A stretch of DNA of 64,000 nt from Hericium rajendrae (lineage: Eukaryota > Basidiomycota > Agaricomycetes > Russulales > Hericiaceae), in the NCBI GenBank assembly GCA_033439255.1, contig CM065879.1, positions 4,036,501 through 4,100,500 on the forward strand. Reading direction: 5' to 3'. Positions 58,205 to 64,000 of this stretch are shown one piece after another. The position numbers and the translations under genes are program-made. Position 1 is the stretch's first letter, and each line of letters starts with the position of its first letter. Below the pieces are notes generated by a model, which was not told where the DNA came from, ran no database searches, and saw only the letters and a list, made by a program, of their open reading frames with translations.

Positions 58205-58320
58205 AGGCAACAAGCGTTATACAGCAACTCTTTCAGGAAGCGCCGTGGTTCGTCAACATCTGGACATCGAGGATGCCGCTAACGTCCCCCAGGGTGTCGA
58301 ATGTGAAACGACGATCGTGA
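58196..58320 (+). pseudogene. Right part of the host frame split by element A
   Basis: Directly after the target site the frame continues EATSVIQQLFQEAPWFVNIW, then TSRMPLTSPRVSNVKRRS, stop at 58318-58320. It is in phase with DVKDYLE at 38724 when one duplication copy is removed. No family recognised. Confidence 0.55.
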
Positions 58321-58622
58321 TGCAGGAGGAAAGAAGGTTGAATAAATGCCTACGCACTCTACCTTCTGAAGACTGTATTTGGACGTGAAATGTGGACTAA
58401 GTACATGTGCGCGCATCCAACGGCACATTCCAAACTAAGCTTGTCTTGCAAGACGATCCAACGCATTGACATGGGAAGGCTCCCGAGATATTTGTCTGGC
58501 ATAGCAAGGACCTATACATGCGGAGAAATAATCGCTTGTCGCAGAACGAAAACAGTGTCCACACACAGAAACCGGTTCCAACGCAGATCAGGATACAAAG
58601 TCCAAAGAATCGATACAGTCAG

Positions 58623-59190
58623 TCATACATCCTCAGCATCCTTCCGCTCCGCCGCAGCTACCTCAGCATACCTAGGAGGCTGTTCATTCTCCATGTATCC
58701 AGGTAACATCGATGTATCCTGCCCGTTCCACTGGTATGGAATGGACTGTCGTCCTTCTCCATCTGGGTCATGTATGGTCGTGACCCGTTCAGGGCCTTCT
58801 TTGGGAACACTGGGTGCTGCGACAAGCACGGTCGCGGAGCGCGCTCGGAGGTGGCGGCGGCGTATGAACCTGGGATGATCTATGAATACACCATACGGAC
58901 AGATAATGGCGGACGACACACTTCCAAACAACGAGCGAACCAATTAACAATACGGCCAGGGCCGCAAACGCATATGCCAGGATCATCTACGCGGAGAATT
59001 TGGCCACCCCATCTCGACATCAGGGCCCCATACGACGCACCTTCAGATCGTGATCATTGCCCTCCGGCGCCGATGCATTCAATGTGTGCGTCGGCAGCGG
59101 CGACGGTATCCCCGTGAGCGTCGGGATTGTGGGCTCCGTCCCAAGGTCGGGATTTGGCTGGACCGCATCACCGCCAGTTGGAGTCGACAT
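58623..59190 (-). CDS. Small single-pass membrane protein
   Basis: The first recognised exon from 59190 (MSTPTGGDAVQPNPDLGTEP) is Ser/Thr/Pro-rich. An intron with gt...ag ends joins it to MILAYAFAALAVLLIGSLVV, a clear membrane helix. A second intron joins WK to FIRRRHLRARSATVLVAAPS, a basic cytosolic start. The tail DPDGEGRQSIPYQWNGQD and NEQPPRYAEVAAAERKDAED ends at 58623. The layout (short Ser/Thr/Pro ectodomain, helix, basic stretch, PPxY-like PPRY) is common in fungal plasma-membrane proteins of unknown role. An upstream exon with a signal peptide may exist. Confidence 0.5.
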
Positions 59191-59554
59191 GGTGGTCGAA
59201 GTGCAGGGCTACAGCTTCCGTCGTGAAGCCTAAATGTGCCGGTGAAGTCACTGCCACTGCGCCGGTTGTCTCACGACGGCAAAGAAGAGACGTGCGGACC
59301 CTATTCGCGCGGGAAGAGGAAGTGCAAAACCCGCTGGATCAGAATGCGGCATCGTCAGCGTGACGATGGTGATCATGAGGAAGCTATGTTTAGTTCGTAG
59401 GCATTTGCGAATGGCGGAGGCAAAACGCGGAGATAAGATAAGATTGCCGGTGTCGCATCAGGAAGGAGGCTCACACGATGCATTTCGCGCGTGCCGGCGT
59501 CTGCGACGTCGACGAGTGGTCACTCTCAGGTTTCACAGCGACGACGAGCAGGGA

Positions 59555-60010
59555 CAGATAAGGCGCGATGTTCCTTCACTTATTGCACGGTCAGGGCGGT
59601 CGGCGTGGAAAGGTTCGTAACATCGTGGCATATCCTCTTGCGGAGGAAATTGACGCATGGAACCAGGACCGTACTTCGTCGCGTTTCCTAACCTGCGCGA
59701 GGCCCTGCAGAATAACGTACCCATCAGGACCCAGGCGCGCTCATGTACTATCCTGCCCAACTTCGTCGGGTGAGTATGAGTATAGGTCTTTTCGCGGCGA
59801 TGCTGACTTGGGCAAACGTGTAGGAATCCGCTTCATGGTGCACAACGGGAAGGACTACGTCCCGTGACGGTGTCCCAGGATATGGTGGGCCACAAGCTGG
59901 GCGAGTTTGCGCATACGAAGAAGCGATATACGTACAAGTGAGTACTTTCATTTAGATTTGTTGGTGGTCTGGTGCTGACGCATGGTTGCAGGCAGACGAA
60001 GAACCGGTAG
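59555..60010 (+). CDS. RSM19: Mitochondrial ribosomal small-subunit protein uS19m
   Basis: The bacterial S19 homologue of the mitoribosome head. Exons read [47 protein letters not shown], then [38 protein letters not shown] and QTKNR (stop 60008-60010). RSAWKGP, RSxxILPxFVG and [24 protein letters not shown] are the S19 signatures. A G appears missing at 59863-59865, because the frame stops after DYVP while [11 protein letters not shown] follows in the next frame. The first exon likewise lacks an in-frame ATG close to SLIARS. In an essential single-copy gene this suggests a consensus error. Confidence 0.88.
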
Positions 60011-60522
60011 ACTCGTGTTCGGCCTTCATATAGATTTGTTGTTATCATATCTTCGTCGTACTGGCGTATTATTCTGCTTTCAATCATCTCCTGCTCCATC
60101 TGTCGTCGATCATAACCGGCAAGGTCATGCAATTTCTCCAATTTCCCGACGAAAGTGGTGACGGGAAGTGCCCTCGGAGAGAACTGTCAAGGGTAACTCG
60201 ATTTCAGATACGAAATGCATGGAATTGCAACCCAGCAGCAGTTCGCAGACAAGCTTCAATCAAAACTAAAGCGCCGTAGTTTCCGTTACTGACTTCTCAC
60301 GAAAGACAGCTACCCTGAAAAGCCCCATCCCGAGTTCACGTTGAATGCACAAGTGCGTGTCTCTTGCGGGCGGCGCGACTACATACTGACATTGACAAAA
60401 GTTGGACCCGCCTCTATAAGCAGTTTTTCTCCCCATACATCTTTGTGGCAAAAGAGAAGGCCGGCCTCGATTCTACGTCGTAAGCACATGCGAACGTGAG
60501 GCGTGAATAATTCTACCTATGA
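60011..60522. other. Intergenic, nothing recognised
   Basis: Spacer between the stops of uS19m (+) and the F-box gene (-). No feature seen. Confidence 0.4.
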
Positions 60523-62122
60523 TCAACCTTGACCCTCATCCATATACTGCAGAACAGCCATGTCGTTGACGGAGATATGATTGACAAGCAGTCGCGGAAA
60601 TATATCTTGCAAGTACGCAATTGCGGCGCGATCCACCTTCCGGCTGAAGACGTTCACCGTCATCGGCTCTGCTCGCCGCAGGTTTACCGGCTCCCAGTCC
60701 CGCTTCGGGAGCCGATCAGTGATGCCGTCACAAGGCGCTACGACGACCTCAATGTAGTTCAGCTGTGGACAGTGTTTCGCGAGGGGATATAGGCCGCCCA
60801 GGGTGAGCTGTGTATCTTGCGCCTCTGCCGAGTGCGGTTGCAGCCCTAGAGTATCGAGCCTAGGCCATGCACGCGCCATGTCTTCCAGGATGCGGTTGTC
60901 CCAGGCGTGGCCGCAGCACGTGAGGAGAAAGTAGTCCATGTTCCGGAACTCGAGCAGCGGGAGGAGCATACGGTTGTCGACCGCGCGTGAGGGCTGCGCG
61001 GACTGTTCGCATCGATCTTCTGTGTACAGCTGGAAATGCGATAACGTGTCATGAGAAACAGCTTTTGAGACTGCCTGGATGAATCCTGCAATGCTAGATC
61101 CTGTAGCGCATCCTTCAAAACCGACATCGAGGCGCTTTATCCCATGTTCTCCGCTAAGGGATTCGAAAATCAAGATATAGCTCTCCAGCTCTCCCATTTC
61201 GAATTCTAATTCCTCCAGCGCAGCGAAATGCAACCCGGTTGAAGTGGAGTTCGCGTATTCAGAGGCGTGGTGCGCGTGTAATCGAGTTTGAGAGTGCGGA
61301 GCTTGGGCATGTCTGCCAGTATGGCGATCAGATCCGCAGAAATCGTGGCGCGAATGACTACGGATGTGAGATGTCGGAAGGCAGAGACGAGAAACGCGGT
61401 CGTCCTAGTATCGCCACTGTGGTCGTCGGAAATTACGGCGTGATGCAGGCGGGGGGAGCGCAGAACCAAGTGAGAGACACTGGAGAAGATGAAGTCATCA
61501 TTGCCTTTTCCCCATGGCCATGAAGAAAGCATGAGATATTGAAGCACTGGGCTTGCGAAAAGGGTGATATACAGAAATTTCCTAGTGTCGACACAAATCC
61601 AGGTGAGACGGAGAAGATTAGGCATCATCGGCCTCCCAGAGTCAGAGAAACTGACGCTTAGTCGACGGTACAGAAGGGGTGTGATATGGTTTGGGTAGAC
61701 ACACAAGACTCGGATACGATGGGCGTAGAAGTCGAACCGTCGGGTATCCAAAACTTCAATCGGTTTAACTGTATTCTTCAAAGTAGAACGTCACATTGTT
61801 AGAAAGATTGAAATCGGCCATCCAACATGACGGGACATACGATCTCCGACTCTGGGCGCAAACTTTTGGACGATAATGGCAGACATTTCATCAAAGGGAT
61901 TATCGATCCCATGGCATACCACAGAGCATCCAGGCCAGGGTTTAGGAACGTCCTACAGGTAAGGGCAAATGCCAATGTGTCGCGCCTCATTATCGCGTCC
62001 CCGACGTATGAGTCATTGCTCAGAAGAGAGCTGTCGTCGCCGGACAGCATGTCAGTTGGACAGCGCGGCAGGAAATCGACGATGGCTGAAATAATTTCCA
62101 AAATCTGTAGACACCGATGCAT
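60523..62122 (-). CDS. F-box / leucine-rich-repeat-like protein (basidiomycete type)
   Basis: Probably a substrate adaptor of an SCF ubiquitin ligase. The start at 62122 gives MHRCLQILEIISAIVDFLPR, then RRDTLAFALTCRTFLNPGLD and ALWYAM, the usual F-box of this expanded family. After an intron come FDFYAHRIRVLCVYPNHITP, NLLRLTWICVDTRKFLYITL, VLRSPRLHHAVISDD, RHLTSVVIRATISADLIAIL and MPKLRTLKLDY. LHFAALEELEFEMGELESYI, ARAWPRLDTLGLQPHS and LYPLAKHCPQLNYIEVVVAP follow to the stop at 60523. Between LQPG and LHFAALEEL the frame shifts by one at about 61231-61233, with no room for an intron, consistent with one missing base. The target is unknown. Confidence 0.75.
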
Positions 62123-63539
62123 GTTGCTGTCATAGACGAATGTAAGTCCTGTGCATCTGGAAAGGTCCTCCGGAACAAAGGGATGTTCACTGTTCTGTAC
62201 TCACATCTACGGGCAATTGAGCTGCAGTCGGGGAAACACGTCTTCCTATGGACTCGGATCACCGTGCGGAGCTCGTCAAAGAGGCTTTCGACCTATTTTC
62301 AGTCAGTCCTTGGTAGTTCCGAAGCCAGCGTGCAAGGGATCTGGGTATAAGAGTCCGTTAGAACGTTGAAGACAGTATTCTGGAGTCTTTGATGTGTTTC
62401 GGCTACACGCATACTCCGGCAATGAGCGAGAGCCTAGAGGGCTTGAGCGCCTCGTTGACTCCTGCCTTCCCGAACGGCCCATTGACCATGCCATACCACA
62501 ATCTGCATCGACTTCAAGTGCACCATCATCACTGTCAGCAATGATGCATTGATGTGTGAAGTTGATCGCAGCTCCTTGATTTATCTGTCTTTTATTAGAA
62601 TAACGTCTAGTTGAACCGTGACTTTCCGACGAATTATGCTGAGTCGATCGTCTCCTTCCAGCCTTCGTCAAGGTGATAGCGATCTACTATACACCAAAAG
62701 AACCTCCGCCTCTTGCAAGTGAAGATACGATGCCGCCTCCTAATTCCTCGAAGAGTTCTTCGACAGCATGCTCCGTTGTGTCGTCTCGTCTACCAACGCG
62801 ACGGGTCCTGAGCTTCTAACTCACAGGTGCGCGAAGCGCGCTAGCAGGTTTATACCTGACATTTACAGAACTTGAATCCGAACCAAGAATATTCGTCCCG
62901 CATGCAGAGACACAGCAAAAGATAAGATTCCAAGTCTCAAACTACAGGGCTGCATAAGCGCGTGCACATGCGAAGGCAAGAGATGATTAAACGGTTCACG
63001 TACAAGTGACTAAGTGGCTCAATTGCTTGACTGCTCGTCGTCGAGGATGCGCTGATGTGTGCTTGCAGGTGGCTGTAGATTCATTACTATCACTCCTCTG
63101 TTGTGTCCGCATACCGTTGGCGTATGTTCAGCTCTGTTCGGCTTGAAATCATCATCCTCCTTCTTCCCATCCCGCATTGGCCCTTCGGTATTGACTAGCA
63201 CCACCCGGTGTTAGGCTACACCCTGAGCAAGTATTTGTCAGTGACCGTACGGCGTGCACACAGAAGGCCATCGTTCTCAGACTCCTTCCCCGCCGCTCGT
63301 TCGAGCCAAGGCGCACAATTGCTAGGGGGGAAAAAATATGAGATATCCGAGTTTTCCCGTTCGTGTTCCGTGCTAGTCCGAAATTTTGGTGCTATGGCTC
63401 GAAGAGCGACTGGCACTTTTCACCCTCATGTAATATCTTCTCACGCCTCGTCGGGGCATTCTCAGCGGCGCGCACCACTTTGACGCGTCGGGCGACGAGA
63501 GGACCTCGAGTACTGCTTGCCATTTCACACGACTAAATA
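62123..63539. other. Intergenic; possible remnant of a second F-box gene
   Basis: Near 62430-62520 (-) the words LWYGMVNGPFGKAGVNEALK resemble the end of an F-box motif, but no complete gene can be built. The rest shows nothing I recognise. Confidence 0.3.
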
Positions 63540-63800
63540 ATGTAATGTTTAAAACATAAATTTTGATGATTACATTAGTGCCTGCAAAGCATCTGGGACA
63601 AGATGGTTACTGCATGCACAGAAGCGCAGAGTGATTGCACCGTTGGCCAACCCACTCCGGAGGGGGCGAGGCCGGGGGGGACAAGAAAGGAAATAAAAAT
63701 AAAAACCATACGGGGGATGCCAGAATCGAACCGTTGACCGCGAGGAGAGCCTGACCAGCAGTGCACAGCTGAAGCCACTGAGCCACAGGAGCTTTTTATG
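63540..63800 (-). repeat. tRNA-headed SINE-like repeat
   Basis: On the minus strand from about 63795 the sequence has an A-box-like TGGCTCAGTGG and, about 45 bases on, a B box GGTTCGATTC. The 5' GCTCCTG is not matched by a 3' acceptor strand, so it is not a functional tRNA. A non-tRNA body with T-rich and C-rich tracts follows, ending in A/T-rich sequence near 63540. This is the plan of a pol III SINE. Confidence 0.55.
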
Positions 63801-64000
63801 GGTTATGGCAGCTTATACCCTATCACTATCGTACGCCCTATAGCCGTGGCCGCGTATGGGTAAGTCGAAATAGCCGCCACAGATACTCGTTCACCTGTCT
63901 GCTGGAGCGCTCGCTGCGCACTTGATCTTCGCGCTACATATGCCAAAAGAAATCTATTTTTGTCATAGTACAATCCGAGGGGGGGTAAACCTCTTGCATT
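63801..64000. other. Window end, nothing recognised
   Basis: No gene or repeat supported. Confidence 0.3.

Noticed and set aside
63720-63795. Functional tRNA gene
   Set aside because: A and B boxes exist but the acceptor stem does not pair and the inter-box region does not fold as a tRNA.

Overview
The window is nuclear DNA of a mushroom-forming basidiomycete (Agaricomycetes). The evidence is GC-rich, intron-dense genes with introns of about 50-70 bases, families expanded in that group (DUF6535, DUF6534, DUF6589, basidiomycete F-box/LRR proteins) and Kyakuja-Dileera-Zisupton (KDZ) transposons. No CRISPR, rRNA or canonical tRNA gene was seen.

Positions 1-22,000 are ordinary housekeeping sequence: a UBC7-type E2, D-arabinono-1,4-lactone oxidase, an HSPA12-like Hsp70, a Cbp6/UQCC2-like assembly factor, Noc2, a METTL14-type m6A methyltransferase subunit with a Met/Gly tail, and EMC1. 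The block 22,857-28,681 is a young, nearly whole Ty1/copia LTR retrotransposon. It is followed by a strikingly AT-rich DUF6535 membrane-protein gene with an in-frame stop (29,387-32,130). Next come a decayed GH16 copy, a DUF6534 fragment, an apparently intact GH16 glucanase and a protein with two dihydroneopterin-aldolase folds.

Positions 38,716-58,204 are the centre of interest: two DNA transposons, one inside the other. Outer element A (38,725-58,195) has about 300-base terminal inverted repeats (TIRs) and a 9-base target duplication, and it splits a host reading frame. Once the inner element is subtracted it is about 6.6 kb and holds two genes that read inward from the TIRs and stop 21 bases apart: a DUF6589 protein (candidate transposase) and a RecQ-like helicase with a zinc knuckle. 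Inner element B (43,602-56,498) lies inside the helicase gene with a 7-base duplication. It carries a KDZ transposase with a CxC2 cluster, a TET/JBP-type 2-oxoglutarate dioxygenase (predicted 5-methylcytosine oxidase), a tandem viroplasmin/RNase H1-N-domain protein and a large protein of an unnamed basidiomycete family. The likely logic of B is mobility plus modification of the host's DNA-methylation defence. The logic of A is a transposase-helicase pair.

The right flank (58,205-64,000) holds a single-pass membrane protein, mitochondrial ribosomal protein uS19m, an F-box/LRR protein and a tRNA-headed SINE-like repeat. Several conserved genes (Noc2, METTL14, EMC1, uS19m, the F-box gene) each need a 1-2 base indel in or beside a simple repeat to read through. 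This points to residual consensus errors in the assembly rather than decay. Exon boundaries are read by eye and are approximate unless a junction is given.
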